Assembly: GCF_000187995.2 (NCBI RefSeq)
Contig: NZ_AEUW02000001.1
Span: 806,001-870,000, forward strand
Direction of reading: 5' to 3'
Length of the DNA: 64,000 nt
DNA from: Streptococcus macacae NCTC 11558
GTDB lineage: Bacteria; Bacillota; Bacilli; Lactobacillales; Streptococcaceae
The notes below the pieces were generated by a model. It was not told the DNA's origin, searched no databases, and saw only the letters and a list, made by a program, of their open reading frames with translations. The position numbers and the translations under genes are program-made. Shown here piece by piece: positions 36,646-46,288 of the stretch (its first letter is position 1; each line of letters opens with the position of its first letter).

Positions 36646-36674
36646 ATTATACCTAAAAAAGCGCTAGAAATCAA
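36646..36674 (-). promoter_or_regulatory. Pre-crRNA promoter, overlapping the hicAB terminator
   Basis: Minus-strand TTGATT (36669-36674), 17-base spacer, TATAAT (36646-36651). The -35 lies in the loop and arm of the hicAB terminator hairpin, and the spacer contains its left arm and U-run. Confidence 0.8.
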
Positions 36675-36687
36675 CATTTCTGGCACT
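36655..36687 (-). terminator. hicAB terminator
   Basis: On the minus strand AGTGCCAGAAAT-gttg-ATTTCTAGCGCT (two imperfect pairs) followed by six Ts, starting seven bases after the hicB stop. Confidence 0.75.
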
Positions 36688-36694
36688 TTTTACT

Positions 36695-37075
36695 TTATAA
36701 TTGTAATTTCTTTTCCAAAGCTTTTGTTAATACTTCAGAATAATTCACTTGGTCACGATCAGCCAATCGCACCAGCCATTCAGGGACCGTCACATTTTTC
36801 CGAATAGCTTTATTGTTTCTAAGATAAGGACTGGGATCGGCCTGAATCATAGTAACAAAGCCATCTTTAGCTGATATCTTTCTAATATCACTCGGCTGGG
36901 GTAAGTCCATTCCCTCATCTAAGTAAGATGCCAGTATGCTCTCCAACATTTGGCGGGCATTCTTCATGGCTTCTTCTAAATCTTCTCCCTGCGTACCACC
37001 GCCAAATTCAGGAAATTCAACCCAAAAACCACCTGTTTCATCATTATGGAAAATTGCTGGATATGATTTCAACAT
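36695..37075 (-). CDS. hicB: HicB antitoxin
   Basis: 126 residues. The N-terminal HicB fold is clear: YPAIFHNDETGGFWVEFPEF, then GGGTQGEDLEEAMKNARQML. The C-terminus (AIRKNVTVPEWLVRLADRDQ, then NYSEVLTKALEKKL) is a ribbon-helix-helix DNA-binding segment. It binds and neutralises HicA and should autorepress the hicAB promoter. It lies 16 bases downstream of hicA, the usual toxin-first order. The pair is inserted between csn2 and the CRISPR leader, and its terminator overlaps the array promoter. Confidence 0.92.
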   Translation of the reverse strand: MLKSYPAIFHNDETGGFWVEFPEFGGGTQGEDLEEAMKNARQMLESILASYLDEGMDLPQPSDIRKISAKDGFVTMIQADPSPYLRNNKAIRKNVTVPEWLVRLADRDQVNYSEVLTKALEKKLQL

Positions 37076-37091
37076 AAGACTTCCTCCTCTA

Positions 37092-37283
37092 TCATAGCAA
37101 ACCTAAATCCTTTAAGATTTTCTTCTCAAGACCAATTTTAACCGATTGATTCCCATGAATCGGAATCGTTACAATATAAGGTACCCTATCTTTTTTGAAA
37201 TGATGATGGCTCCCTTTCACACGAACTTCTTTCCATCCATTTTTTTCGGCCAATTTGGCTAATTCTTTTCCAGTTAAGGGCAA
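37092..37283 (-). CDS. hicA: HicA mRNA-interferase toxin
   Basis: 63 residues, standard for HicA. The dsRBD-like fold has KELAKLAEKNGWKEVRVKGS, then the catalytic His region GSHHHFKK and PIHGNQSVKIG, ending KKILKDLGL. HicA toxins cleave mRNA on translating ribosomes. The start is a TTG at 37283, nine bases after GGAGG, which may keep toxin synthesis low. It has its own promoter and is separated from csn2 by a terminator, so it is an independent cassette inside the CRISPR-Cas locus. Confidence 0.92.
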   Translation of the reverse strand: MPLTGKELAKLAEKNGWKEVRVKGSHHHFKKDRVPYIVTIPIHGNQSVKIGLEKKILKDLGLL

Positions 37284-37301
37284 CTAATATTTCCTCCTTT
37301 A

Positions 37302-37330
37302 ACTATATACATATTATACGTATTTGTCAA
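37302..37330 (-). promoter_or_regulatory. hicAB promoter with AT-rich dyads
   Basis: Minus-strand TTGACA (37325-37330), 17-base spacer, TATAGT (37302-37307). The spacer contains ATACGTAT and ATATGTATAT, short palindromic elements suited to RHH-type HicB binding. Confidence 0.75.
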
Positions 37331-37339
37331 TCTCTAATA

Positions 37340-37371
37340 AAAGATAGTTCCAAATTATGGAACTATCTTGT
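37340..37371 (-). terminator. cas operon terminator after csn2
   Basis: Perfect stem AGATAGTTCC / GGAACTATCT with a seven-base loop, then TTTTATT on the minus strand, about 12 bases after the csn2 stop. It isolates the cas operon from hicAB. Confidence 0.85.
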
Positions 37372-37380
37372 TATTCGTAT

Positions 37381-38043
37381 TTAGTTGTCACTTTCTGCTA
37401 TCAAGAAATAATCTTCATCTAAAATATACTGAGCAAAGCCATCAATTTTATGTGGTTCAAGAAACAAAACAGTCATATTAGACAAGTGAATATATTCTAA
37501 AATTTGTGCTATTTCTTCTGTTTTAAAATAAGACAAAGAATTAATAAAAACTAAAATTTTCTTTTTACTTAGGTACTTATAAACCTGAAGAATCTCAAAC
37601 ATCTTTTCAAAAATGGTATCACTTCTTGTTTCAATTTTGACACCTAAAGCTTTGATCAGCTCTAAAATAGTAATTTCATCATATTCTAAATCTAATTCAT
37701 TTTCTAAACATTCGTAGGCAATCAGCTCTGTAATAGTATTTGTCAGTTTTTCAACCATGGACTTAACTTCTGGTTTTTCGTTAAACTGGTTTTCTAAATC
37801 AGCATGGACTAACTTTAACAGCGATGGAGCATTGACATCATAGCCTAAAATATCTGTCACAAGCATCAACTCAGACACTTTTAGGCTTCTCAATTTAGCA
37901 TCAAATAATTTGAGCTCACTGCCCTCTTCATATTGATAAAAATTTTTTATCATTTTCGCGAAGACCTGAACATCTTCTAACACCAGAATGGTAGATTTTC
38001 CAAGGGCTATTGGTTCATCTAATATAGGAAAATTAAGTTTCAT
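37381..38043 (-). CDS. csn2: CRISPR-associated protein Csn2
   Basis: 220 residues, matching the short type II-A Csn2. The N-terminus ([20 protein letters not shown]) and the later [39 protein letters not shown] segment are family-typical. Csn2 forms a calcium-stabilised tetrameric ring that slides on DNA ends and is required for spacer acquisition with Cas1, Cas2 and Cas9. It overlaps cas2 by 11 bases and is the last gene of the operon, followed by a terminator. Confidence 0.95.
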   Translation of the reverse strand: MKLNFPILDEPIALGKSTILVLEDVQVFAKMIKNFYQYEEGSELKLFDAKLRSLKVSELMLVTDILGYDVNAPSLLKLVHADLENQFNEKPEVKSMVEKLTNTITELIAYECLENELDLEYDEITILELIKALGVKIETRSDTIFEKMFEILQVYKYLSKKKILVFINSLSYFKTEEIAQILEYIHLSNMTVLFLEPHKIDGFAQYILDEDYFLIAESDN

Positions 38044-38377
38044 CAGGAAAAGCCTCCCCTAAAAATACCAAACGTGAATCTGAATTAGCAATACTTTTGT
38101 TTCGTTCCCCATTAAGATAAATCATACGGGAAAATTGCTTTTCAGTTACTGTTAGCAAGGTGATGCTGCCCTTCTTTGGGTTATTCTCCTTCAAACGAGC
38201 AATCATGGCTGTATTGGCAGAGTTATTTAAAAGTAACTTGCTGTAAATTGAGAACTGATGCATAATGAACCCTTCACTCAGTAAAAATTTCCGAAATTTA
38301 CGATAAGTTTTTCGTTCCTCCGCAGTATCCGTTGGCATATCAAACATTAATATCATTCGCATATATCGGTAACTCAT
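38033..38377 (-). CDS. cas2: CRISPR-associated endoribonuclease-fold protein Cas2
   Basis: 114 residues. The start [20 protein letters not shown] carries the conserved Asp at the end of beta-strand 1, and [20 protein letters not shown] is typical of streptococcal Cas2. It forms the dimeric core of the Cas1-Cas2 integrase. Its start overlaps the cas1 stop by four bases and its end overlaps csn2 by 11 bases, indicating tight coupling. Confidence 0.96.
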   Translation of the reverse strand: MSYRYMRMILMFDMPTDTAEERKTYRKFRKFLLSEGFIMHQFSIYSKLLLNNSANTAMIARLKENNPKKGSITLLTVTEKQFSRMIYLNGERNKSIANSDSRLVFLGEAFPDET

Positions 38378-39243
38378 ATCCTAAATTCAGGAACTCCTTT
38401 CCCATTATTATTCAGCGCCTTAATTACCTTTTTAGTATAATCACTGACAATATTTGTTAAATACATTTCCTTATTATTATAAAGATAAGTGTCTGAAAAC
38501 ATACTGAATAGTTCACGTTTGATTTTAATAAAGGAACTATTGCGATTTTCATAAACAATACGATCCACAATTGGACGAAAAGGCTCCATAATATCGCTGG
38601 CAAAGTTAAATTGATTGAATTGATTGGCGTGTTTGAGACCAAACTGTGTCATACAGCCAGATACAACCACTTCACGCGCAAACATACTTAAAAGTAAAGT
38701 ATAGCCATAGTCAAGACCTGCATTAATATCATTATCTTGTTCTCTTGAAAAATCATTGCCAAATAGGGTATTAAAGTAAATCCGTGCAGAATGCCCTTCT
38801 CTATTGCTGGGATCAAAAGGTTCTAAAGCATGGTATAAATCCATAATAGACTGTGACTTTTCAAAATAAGAACATGCCCCTAAATAACAAGATTGATTCA
38901 AAATCTTTTGAGCAATAATATTTGTCCAAACATCACATTTGACTTCTTCTGCCCAAGAAATCTGATGATTCAGCTGCAAACTGGAATCATGACGCGCATA
39001 GTAAGGCATGAGCATAGCTGTTGGCAAACGTTTATCATCACAAAAGATGACCAAAATATTCTCATCTACTAAACGCTTCATCAGCATAGTTGATAAAACA
39101 ATATCTGTTGTCTCAAGTAATAAGATGTCAATCTCAGACAGATGAATCATCTCTGTCTGATAAGCATCTTTAAAAATCAAGTGGTTATTCTTATAGGAAA
39201 GTTTTGAATGTGTGTTTACAACAACTGTTCTCCATCCTGCCAT
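38374..39243 (-). CDS. cas1: CRISPR-associated integrase Cas1
   Basis: 289 residues, normal for type II-A. N-terminal beta-domain [20 protein letters not shown] and [17 protein letters not shown]. The C-terminal helical catalytic domain contains [20 protein letters not shown] (metal-binding Glu), the [19 protein letters not shown] segment and [20 protein letters not shown] (His and Asp/Glu metal ligands). It integrates protospacers at the leader end of the array. It overlaps the cas9 stop by one base (TAATG). Confidence 0.97.
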   Translation of the reverse strand: MAGWRTVVVNTHSKLSYKNNHLIFKDAYQTEMIHLSEIDILLLETTDIVLSTMLMKRLVDENILVIFCDDKRLPTAMLMPYYARHDSSLQLNHQISWAEEVKCDVWTNIIAQKILNQSCYLGACSYFEKSQSIMDLYHALEPFDPSNREGHSARIYFNTLFGNDFSREQDNDINAGLDYGYTLLLSMFAREVVVSGCMTQFGLKHANQFNQFNFASDIMEPFRPIVDRIVYENRNSSFIKIKRELFSMFSDTYLYNNKEMYLTNIVSDYTKKVIKALNNNGKGVPEFRI

Positions 39244-42200
39244 TAGTCTTCTCCTATTTTACTAAGATCAACTCGTGTTTCGTAAAGACCAGTGATAGAT
39301 TGGCGGATAAGGGTCCCCTCTGTACACGGTAAAATATAATCTTTTTTACCTTTATATTGTTTTTGATTTAGTTTTACCCCTAAAAAATTAAATGGGGAAG
39401 TTGCACCTAATTGTGTAAATCCTAATAATTTAATAAAACTCTCTGCTAATTCTTCTATTGATGCACTATTCTTCTTATTGGAGTAAACATTTTCAATTTT
39501 CTGAATATGTTCTTTTCCCAATTTACATTTTTTAGAAAAAGAAATAATTTCATTAAATAAAACATCGAATTGTTGATTATGATTTTGAAGATAATCATTA
39601 CTCAAATCACTATCTAAGTGATGTGCATGATAAAGCAAAATTTGAGATTTTTTAGATACAACTAATTGATTTCCTTTATGTATTTCTTTCGAACTAGCCC
39701 ATAGGCGTTTAATCCCATCACCGATATCAACTAGGGTATATTTGGGTAATTTAATAAAGTCATTCTTTCCTACCTGTTGATAGCCTCTATCTCTTAAAAA
39801 TTTAACCGGATTTTGTTCAAATTGCTTCTTATTCATTACTGAGATTGGAATTAGCTGTTTAGTATCTGTTATCAGTAAAACAGGATAAGCTGTCGTCGGT
39901 TTTTGATATCCTCCATATTTTTTAGGGTTTAATTCTTTTTTTAGTGGAACAAGTTTACTAGGTGTAACCTCTAATGGTGATTTAGGATTATCGTCAAAAA
40001 GTCCCCCATTTTGTCCAACAGTCTGTATTTCTACTTTCTTAACAATATTAACTTGGGGATAGGAAAGCACCCTTTTAATATTAGAAATATGCTCATCTTT
40101 TTTCCAAACAATCTCACCATTTTCATCGGTACGGATATCATCTTTCTTAAAAAAATTCATAATATTTGAATAGAAAAATTTCTTAGCAGTTGCTTTATTT
40201 TCTTTATATCCATGAAAATGAGGGTACTCACCATAAACAAATTCGGGCTCTAACTGCGGATAAACATCTAATAAAGCTTTTCCTATAACTGCATTAAGAT
40301 AAGCGTCATGCGCATGATGGTAATCATTAATCTCACGTACTTTGTAAAATTTAAAGTCTTTACGAAATTGTGAAACTAAATTAGATTTTAAAGTGATAAT
40401 TTTGACATCACGAATTACTTTTTTATTTTCATCACGTTTTGTATTAAAACGAGCGTCTAAAATTTGTGCAACATGCTTTGTAATTTGTCTTGTCTCAACC
40501 AATTGACGTTTGATGAAACCAGCCTTATCATCTGGTTTTAATTCTTTTTTGGTTAGATTGCTGTATTTCCGTTGAGAAATCAATCCACAGCTCAATAATT
40601 TATTCCAAAACGGTCTCATCCTATTGACAACATCTTCACTCGGTACATTATCCGATTTCCCACGGTTTTTAGCTGATGAAACCAGAACCTTATTGTCAAT
40701 AGAGTCATCTTTTATAAAAGATTGTGGAATAATATGGTCGATATCATAATCACTTAAACGATTAATATCAAGTGGATCTTCAGTATACATATCTCGGCCA
40801 TTTTGGAGATAATATAAGAAAAGACGGTCATTCTGTAAAGCTTGATTATCTGTTGGGTGTTCTTTTAAAATCTTATGATTTAAATCATGGTCAAGATTTT
40901 TTATTGCCTCCTCAAGTCGTTTATAACGTTGCTGTGAACTGCGACGCCCTTTGGCTGTAGTCTGATTTTCACGCGCCATTTCGATAACAATGTTAGCAGG
41001 ATTATGCCCCATGACTTTAACAAGCTCATCTACAATTTTCAGACTTTGTAAAATTCCCTTTTTAATAGCAGGACTGCCAGCAATATCACTAACAAGTTGA
41101 TTTAAGTCATCTGTTTCTCCAATGACTTGTGCCCTAGCAATTTCTTCTTTAAAAGGAAGAGAATCGTCATTAATCAACTGCATAAAGTTACGATTGCTAT
41201 AACCATCATCAATCAAATAACCCAGAATAGTCTTATTACTCTGTTTATCTCGAATACCATTGATTAACTTCGCTGATAATCTTCCCCAACCTGTATAATG
41301 ACGGCGTTCAAGTTTTTTCAATTGCTGTGTTGTAAAAATATCACTATACTTTTGAAGACGCTGACGAATCATTTCTCTGTCTTCAAACAGAGTTAGTGTT
41401 TGAATGATATCCTCAATTATCTTTTCATTTACTTTATCATCTAAGAATGATTTATCTAAAATTTTACGCAAATCATGATAGGTTCCAAGACTGGAATTAA
41501 AGGCTTTATTTTCCTTATCCAGTCCAGTTAAGTTAACAATTCTAAATTCTTCAAACTCTTTATTCAAATAATTTAAAAGTTTATCTTTAGTAACTTTCCG
41601 ATTTTCTTTAAAAACATGATCAAAAATCTCTTGCTTCATATTGGCATCAAAGAAAATGGCTTTCCCTTGCTCATTGACATACTTAACTTTAGTTAACTCA
41701 TTGTAAACATTAAACGTTTCATAAACAAGACTATGCTTTGGTAAGACTTTTTCTTCAGGTAAATACAAATCATTTAAAGTCATGCGTGTGATGAATTCTT
41801 CTGCTGATTTTTCTTTATCAAGAATATCATCAAAATTCCATGGCGTAACTTTTTTATCCGCCTTGTATTCTGCCCAGGCAAAGCGGCTACCTTTTCGCGC
41901 CAAAGGACCAACGTAGTAAGGAATTCTAAACGTTAAGATTTTTTCAATTTTATCCTGATTTTCTTTCAAGAATGGATAGTATTCACCCTGACGTCGTAAA
42001 ATAGCATGCATCTCTTGCAGATGAATCTGATGCGGAACGGAACCATTATCAAACGTTCTCTGTTTTCTCAAAAAGTCTTCACGATCAATTTTGTCAAGAA
42101 AATAATCTGCACCTTCTGTTTTTGACAGCATATTTTTGATGTATTTATAAAAGGCCTCCTGATTCGTTTTTCCATCAATATAACCAGCATAGCCATCCTT

Positions 42201-43259
42201 TGTTTTATCAGAAAAAACCTCACTATATTGATCTGGTAAATTCTGACGGATAAATTTCTTAAGTTGTGCTAAATCTTCCTGATGTTCCTCATAACGTTTA
42301 ATCATTGAAGCAGACAACGGAGCCTTTGTCGTGTTGTCATCTATTGTTAAAATTCCTGATAGCAAAATAGCATCATAAAGATTTTTAGCTGATATAAATA
42401 AATCTGCATAATTATCTCCGATTTTTCCAAGTAATTCTCCTAAATCTTCTTCATAAGTATCCTTAGAAAACTGTAGTTTAGCATCTTCGGATAATTTAAA
42501 ATTTGTTTTAAAGTTTGGCTGTAATCCTAAAGACAAGGCGATAAGATTTCCGAAGAGAGTGTTTTTCTTCTCAGTGGGATAGTATTTTATAAGATTTTCT
42601 AAGCGACGCGATTTACTAATTTTTTCTGTCAGAATACTGGAGACACTAATTTCTGATAAATGACTTTCTTCAACTGTCTTATCATATACTTCTACAAAAT
42701 CGTCAAATAATGTTTGAACATTTGTATTTTCAGCTTTTAGCTGACCTTCAATTAAGAAATGTCCCCGGAATTTAATCATATGCGCTAAAGCTAGATAAAT
42801 TAAGCGCAAATCAGATTTCTCGGTTGAGTCTGCTAAATGCTTTCGCAAATGAAAAATTGTTGGAAATTTATGGTGATGAGCCTCCTCTTCAGCTTTATTC
42901 CCAAAGATTGGATGAGAATCAAATTCTTTGTCATCATTTGTTAAAAACGATTCGTTTAAGCGCTGGAAGAAACTTTCGTCTGCTTTAGCCATTTCTTCAG
43001 CAAAAATTTCCTGCAAATATAAAATACGGTTTCTACGACGTGTATATCGACGCCTAGCTGTCCGCTTCAAACGTCTGTCTTTTGCAGTATTACCGCTATC
43101 AAACAATAAAGCTCCAAGTAAATTTTTCTTGATATGGCTTTTATCTGTATTTCCCAGAACCTTCATCTTCTTAGCAGGAACTTTGTAGCCATCTGTCACA
43201 ACAGCCCAACCAACAGAGTTAGTCCCAATATCAAGTCCAATAGAATAAGGTTTTGTCAT
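39243..43259 (-). CDS. cas9: Type II-A Cas9 nuclease with glutamine PAM contacts
   Basis: 1338 residues. RuvC-I has Asp10 ([14 protein letters not shown]), then an arginine-rich bridge helix ([20 protein letters not shown]). RuvC-II has [13 protein letters not shown] has DIDHIIPQ with His842, and RuvC-III has [11 protein letters not shown] (His984, Asp985). In the PAM-interacting domain, Gln1299-Lys1300-Gln1301 (LNQKQYKG) replace the two PAM-reading arginines of S. pyogenes Cas9. The domain matches S. macacae Cas9, reported to read an adenine-rich NAA-type PAM. AAGGAG seven bases before the ATG at 43259 excludes a longer upstream frame. It heads the cas9-cas1-cas2-csn2 operon. Confidence 0.98.
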   Translation of the reverse strand: MTKPYSIGLDIGTNSVGWAVVTDGYKVPAKKMKVLGNTDKSHIKKNLLGALLFDSGNTAKDRRLKRTARRRYTRRRNRILYLQEIFAEEMAKADESFFQRLNESFLTNDDKEFDSHPIFGNKAEEEAHHHKFPTIFHLRKHLADSTEKSDLRLIYLALAHMIKFRGHFLIEGQLKAENTNVQTLFDDFVEVYDKTVEESHLSEISVSSILTEKISKSRRLENLIKYYPTEKKNTLFGNLIALSLGLQPNFKTNFKLSEDAKLQFSKDTYEEDLGELLGKIGDNYADLFISAKNLYDAILLSGILTIDDNTTKAPLSASMIKRYEEHQEDLAQLKKFIRQNLPDQYSEVFSDKTKDGYAGYIDGKTNQEAFYKYIKNMLSKTEGADYFLDKIDREDFLRKQRTFDNGSVPHQIHLQEMHAILRRQGEYYPFLKENQDKIEKILTFRIPYYVGPLARKGSRFAWAEYKADKKVTPWNFDDILDKEKSAEEFITRMTLNDLYLPEEKVLPKHSLVYETFNVYNELTKVKYVNEQGKAIFFDANMKQEIFDHVFKENRKVTKDKLLNYLNKEFEEFRIVNLTGLDKENKAFNSSLGTYHDLRKILDKSFLDDKVNEKIIEDIIQTLTLFEDREMIRQRLQKYSDIFTTQQLKKLERRHYTGWGRLSAKLINGIRDKQSNKTILGYLIDDGYSNRNFMQLINDDSLPFKEEIARAQVIGETDDLNQLVSDIAGSPAIKKGILQSLKIVDELVKVMGHNPANIVIEMARENQTTAKGRRSSQQRYKRLEEAIKNLDHDLNHKILKEHPTDNQALQNDRLFLYYLQNGRDMYTEDPLDINRLSDYDIDHIIPQSFIKDDSIDNKVLVSSAKNRGKSDNVPSEDVVNRMRPFWNKLLSCGLISQRKYSNLTKKELKPDDKAGFIKRQLVETRQITKHVAQILDARFNTKRDENKKVIRDVKIITLKSNLVSQFRKDFKFYKVREINDYHHAHDAYLNAVIGKALLDVYPQLEPEFVYGEYPHFHGYKENKATAKKFFYSNIMNFFKKDDIRTDENGEIVWKKDEHISNIKRVLSYPQVNIVKKVEIQTVGQNGGLFDDNPKSPLEVTPSKLVPLKKELNPKKYGGYQKPTTAYPVLLITDTKQLIPISVMNKKQFEQNPVKFLRDRGYQQVGKNDFIKLPKYTLVDIGDGIKRLWASSKEIHKGNQLVVSKKSQILLYHAHHLDSDLSNDYLQNHNQQFDVLFNEIISFSKKCKLGKEHIQKIENVYSNKKNSASIEELAESFIKLLGFTQLGATSPFNFLGVKLNQKQYKGKKDYILPCTEGTLIRQSITGLYETRVDLSKIGED

Positions 43260-43281
43260 AATTTTCTCCTTTGAAAATCTC

Positions 43282-43310
43282 TTGCAAAAAAACAATAAGT
43301 ATTATACAAT
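43282..43310 (+). promoter_or_regulatory. tracrRNA promoter
   Basis: TTGCAA (43282-43287), 17-base spacer, TACAAT (43305-43310), predicted start about 43317, right at the anti-repeat. It sits in the 58 bases between the cas9 start and the tracrRNA and is read away from cas9. Confidence 0.75.
43301..43306 (-). promoter_or_regulatory. Candidate proximal cas9 -10 box
   Basis: Minus-strand TATAAT at 43301-43306, overlapping the tracrRNA -10 box on the other strand. The -35 position is poor and falls inside the tracrRNA anti-repeat. It would give a ~35-base cas9 leader. Confidence 0.4.
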
Positions 43311-43316
43311 ATTTGT

Positions 43317-43407
43317 GTTGGAAACATTCGAAACAACACAGCAAGTTAAAATAAGGTTTATCCGTATCCAACTTGAAAAAGTGAGCACCGATTCGGTGCT
43401 TTTATTT
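43317..43407 (+). ncRNA. tracrRNA
   Basis: The anti-repeat (TTGGAAACATTCGAAACAAC then ACAGC) pairs with the CRISPR repeat with one internal mismatch and the usual bulge before AAGTTAAAAT. The nexus follows (AAGG-TTTAT-CC), then a hairpin (AACTTGAAAAAGT) and the terminal hairpin GCACCGATTCGGTGC ending in a T-run, which is also the terminator. Layout matches S. pyogenes tracrRNA, with one additional base before the last hairpin. It guides RNase III processing of pre-crRNA and Cas9 loading. It is transcribed divergently from cas9. Confidence 0.95.
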
Positions 43408-43421
43408 TTTATAACAAATAT

Positions 43422-43427
43422 ATTATA
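43422..43427 (-). promoter_or_regulatory. Candidate distal cas9 -10 box
   Basis: Minus-strand TATAAT (43422-43427) with a TTGTGA 19 bases upstream. A transcript from here would run antisense through the whole tracrRNA gene before reaching cas9, giving a ~155-base leader. Confidence 0.4.
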
Positions 43428-43479
43428 GCACTATTACGAAAACATTTCACAACTTATTTCTATAAAACCTGAAATACAC

Positions 43480-43517
43480 AAAGAGGGCAGGACTTTCGTC
43501 CTGCCCTCTTTCGTTTT
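43480..43517. terminator. Bidirectional terminator after the MacB-like transporter gene
   Basis: Perfect stem AAAGAGGGCAGGAC / GTCCTGCCCTCTTT with a four-base loop (TTTC). It lies between the CRISPR-Cas locus and the transporter gene ending at 43643; the remaining ~125 bases up to the transporter stop show no feature. Confidence 0.85.
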
Positions 43518-43642
43518 AGGAAACCGTACTGTTTGACAAAGCGCTTGAAGGCTGTCTTTTATGAGAAAGAACAGCCAACTGTCTAACAGGCTATTTGAAT
43601 CTTTACGTTTATATTTTTTCCAATCCTATTATGTTTCTTTCG

Positions 43643-46165
43643 TCATTCTGTTCGCAAAGCTTCAACTGGATCCTTTCGAGCTGCTACTCGTGATGGCATA
43701 AGGCCGGCAAAGACAGTTAAAAGAATGGAAATCACTATGAGAACTATGGCTGCCCATAAAGGAAGTACGGCAATATTATCAATATGCACGGTATTTTTTA
43801 CGATGGTACTGATAGGGGCATTGAGTAAAAGGGTAATTAAGATACCAAGCAATCCAGCAATTGCTCCTTCAATAACCGTTTCTGCTGTAAAGATACGTAC
43901 AACATCCTTTTTAGAAGCTCCCATTGCACGCAAAATACCAATTTCTTTTGTCCGCTCAAGCACTGAAATGTAGGTAATAATACCAATCATAATTGATGAT
44001 ACAAGCAAGGATATAGCAACAAAGCCAATCAATACAAAGGTAATGCCATTGACCATAGTCGTTATAGTTGACATCAAAGCTCCCATCATATCAGTGTATT
44101 TAAGAACTTTGGACTGTTGATTCTTACGCTTCATCTCTTTGTTATAATCTTTGATAATATTTTTCAGAGATTTTTTATCTTTAAAAGAGGAAGTGTAAAA
44201 ATTAATTTTTTCAGGACTGGCTGTATCAATAACACCGATTTTTTTAAGATTGTCATCATAAGTCGCTTTTGCATTTTCACTGTAGCGATTAACGTAGGCA
44301 GCTAGCTCTTCTGGTGCCATTGAAGCTAGTTTTGAGCGTTGTTCTTTACTTAGATTATTAACCGAAAATTCTTTCTTGCCATTTGAAAAATTTTGGCCTG
44401 TAAAAATATTATGTTTTTTATTGGCTCTTTGTTCTTTAACAATCTGGCTGCTATTAATCTTTTGCGAAATATAGTTTGTTAAATCCTGACTGTAGCCGAC
44501 ACCTGTTTCAGAGTTGCTTCCTGTCCCTTCTTTAGGTTTGACAATTCCTACAATTTTAATATTTTCCGAAGAATTGATCAATTTCTTCATAAAATCATTG
44601 TTATTAGAACGATCAATCCACACACCAGACTCTTTTTGATAAACAGCTGAATTTATGACAAGCTTATAGGTTCTACCAATTAAATCTTTATAAGCATAAC
44701 TGCTTGATTTAGCTTTTTTGATATTTTTAGACTTTAATTCATCTACATTTTTAATCCCTAAGCTATACAAGACATAATCGGCAATCTTGTTATTATCATC
44801 TGCCATTAGGACAACTTCGTTGTATTTTTTCGGCAAGTGCCCAGAAACGACACGATATTGCGAGTCAATCATCTTTTTATCAGAAGATAATTCCTGCCAA
44901 ACTTCAATATTGGAGGCAATAGCTCTGATATTAGCTGTTGTATCTTTTAATTCATCACTTAGATTGCTTGGATTTATCGTTTTAACACCTTTTGAGGTAT
45001 CTGCCGAATAAACCTTAGGTTTTAAATTATAGGAATATTGAATATCTTTAGTGAGAGATTTAAATTTTTTCGAATGCTTTTCAATATAAGATTTAAATGC
45101 TTTTAAATCGTTATCAACCACTTGTGTTGAAACCATATTCTTTAACACGTTATTGGTTCCAATTTTTTTCTTATTTTTTTGGCTGTTTCTCTGCTGCTGA
45201 TTATCATTAGAAATGGAAAAATTAAACGTATTTCCGCTTGCTGAACGATCAATGGTTAAGGGATAGGCTACCAGGGTATCCTCTTGCATTTTATTGATAT
45301 ACCTGCGTACGCCATTAGAAAGCGATAAAATCAAGGCAATGCCGATTATTCCAATAGAGCCTGCAAAAGCTGTTAAAAAGGTTCGCCCTTTTTTTGTCAG
45401 TAGATTTCTAAATGAGAGCGACAGAGCTGTTGCAAAAGACATCTTCGTTTTTTTAAATTGCACATCTGAACTTTTCTCATCTTGTTCCTGATAAGGGTTG
45501 CTATCAGCAATAATACGGCCATCCAAAAGATTGACAATCCGATTAGAGTAAGTCTCTGCTAATTCTGGATTATGGGTTACCATAATAACAAGACGCTCCT
45601 TAGCAATCTCTTTTAGTAAAGCCATAATCTGCACAGAAGTATCCGAATCCAAAGCTCCTGTAGGCTCATCTGCTAACAGGATATCTGGATTATTGACCAA
45701 AGCACGCGCTATAGCAACACGCTGCATTTGACCGCCAGACATTTGATTGGGCCTTTTATTAATATGTTCTTCCAAGCCAACTCGCTTCAAAGCATCAGTA
45801 GCACGCTGGCGACGTTCTTCCCTTGAAACTCCTGATAATGTCAAAGCCAGCTCAACATTCGCCAGAGCTGTTTGATGAGAAATCAGATTGTAAGACTGAA
45901 AAACAAAACCAATCGTATTATTGCGATAACGATCCCAATCTCTATTCTTAAAATCCTTGGTAGACTTTCCATTGATCAATAAATCGCCTGAAGTATATTG
46001 ATCCAGTCCTCCAATAATATTCAGCAAGGTTGTTTTCCCTGATCCAGATGGCCCTAAAATGGAGACAAATTCATTTGTTCGAAAATTAATAGTGATATCA
46101 TCTAAAACAGTTTGTTTACCATTAGCAACTCTGTAAACCTTGGTTATTTGCTTTAATTCTAACAT
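43643..46165 (-). CDS. MacB-like ABC transporter, fused ATPase and FtsX permease
   Basis: 840 residues. An N-terminal LolD-type ATPase occupies ~1-225 (GPSGSGKTTLLNIIGG Walker A, MSGGQMQRVAIARAL signature, ILLADEPTGALD Walker B). A membrane helix at ~270-293 is followed by a very large extracellular region (~295-690), then three C-terminal helices in an FtsX domain. MacB-type pumps are mechanotransmission transporters for peptides or lipoproteins. In Firmicutes, such fused proteins often relate to antimicrobial peptide export or resistance. Substrate unknown. AAGGAG seven bases upstream selects the ATG at 46165. No accessory membrane-fusion gene is adjacent. Confidence 0.9.
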   Translation of the reverse strand: MLELKQITKVYRVANGKQTVLDDITINFRTNEFVSILGPSGSGKTTLLNIIGGLDQYTSGDLLINGKSTKDFKNRDWDRYRNNTIGFVFQSYNLISHQTALANVELALTLSGVSREERRQRATDALKRVGLEEHINKRPNQMSGGQMQRVAIARALVNNPDILLADEPTGALDSDTSVQIMALLKEIAKERLVIMVTHNPELAETYSNRIVNLLDGRIIADSNPYQEQDEKSSDVQFKKTKMSFATALSLSFRNLLTKKGRTFLTAFAGSIGIIGIALILSLSNGVRRYINKMQEDTLVAYPLTIDRSASGNTFNFSISNDNQQQRNSQKNKKKIGTNNVLKNMVSTQVVDNDLKAFKSYIEKHSKKFKSLTKDIQYSYNLKPKVYSADTSKGVKTINPSNLSDELKDTTANIRAIASNIEVWQELSSDKKMIDSQYRVVSGHLPKKYNEVVLMADDNNKIADYVLYSLGIKNVDELKSKNIKKAKSSSYAYKDLIGRTYKLVINSAVYQKESGVWIDRSNNNDFMKKLINSSENIKIVGIVKPKEGTGSNSETGVGYSQDLTNYISQKINSSQIVKEQRANKKHNIFTGQNFSNGKKEFSVNNLSKEQRSKLASMAPEELAAYVNRYSENAKATYDDNLKKIGVIDTASPEKINFYTSSFKDKKSLKNIIKDYNKEMKRKNQQSKVLKYTDMMGALMSTITTMVNGITFVLIGFVAISLLVSSIMIGIITYISVLERTKEIGILRAMGASKKDVVRIFTAETVIEGAIAGLLGILITLLLNAPISTIVKNTVHIDNIAVLPLWAAIVLIVISILLTVFAGLMPSRVAARKDPVEALRTE

Positions 46166-46288
46166 CAAACAGCTCCTTTTCCATAATTCACTATCATTTT
46201 AAACACTTAACTCTAAAATTTCAACAAAATATTAGAAAATATACTTATTTTTAAATTGTTTGTAAAAAAGCAAGCACAAATGACCCGC

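Noticed and set aside
36547..36807. 86-codon plus-strand frame opposite the CRISPR leader and hicB
   Set aside because: It is antisense to hicB and the leader, has no ribosome site and would conflict with well-supported features.
37284..37380. Possible CRISPR-like half-repeat near hicA, as in CRISPR-repeat-derived antitoxin RNA systems
   Set aside because: The only similarity is a short GTTCC/GGAAC stem belonging to the csn2 terminator; no repeat-spacer-like unit is present, and HicB already provides the antitoxin.
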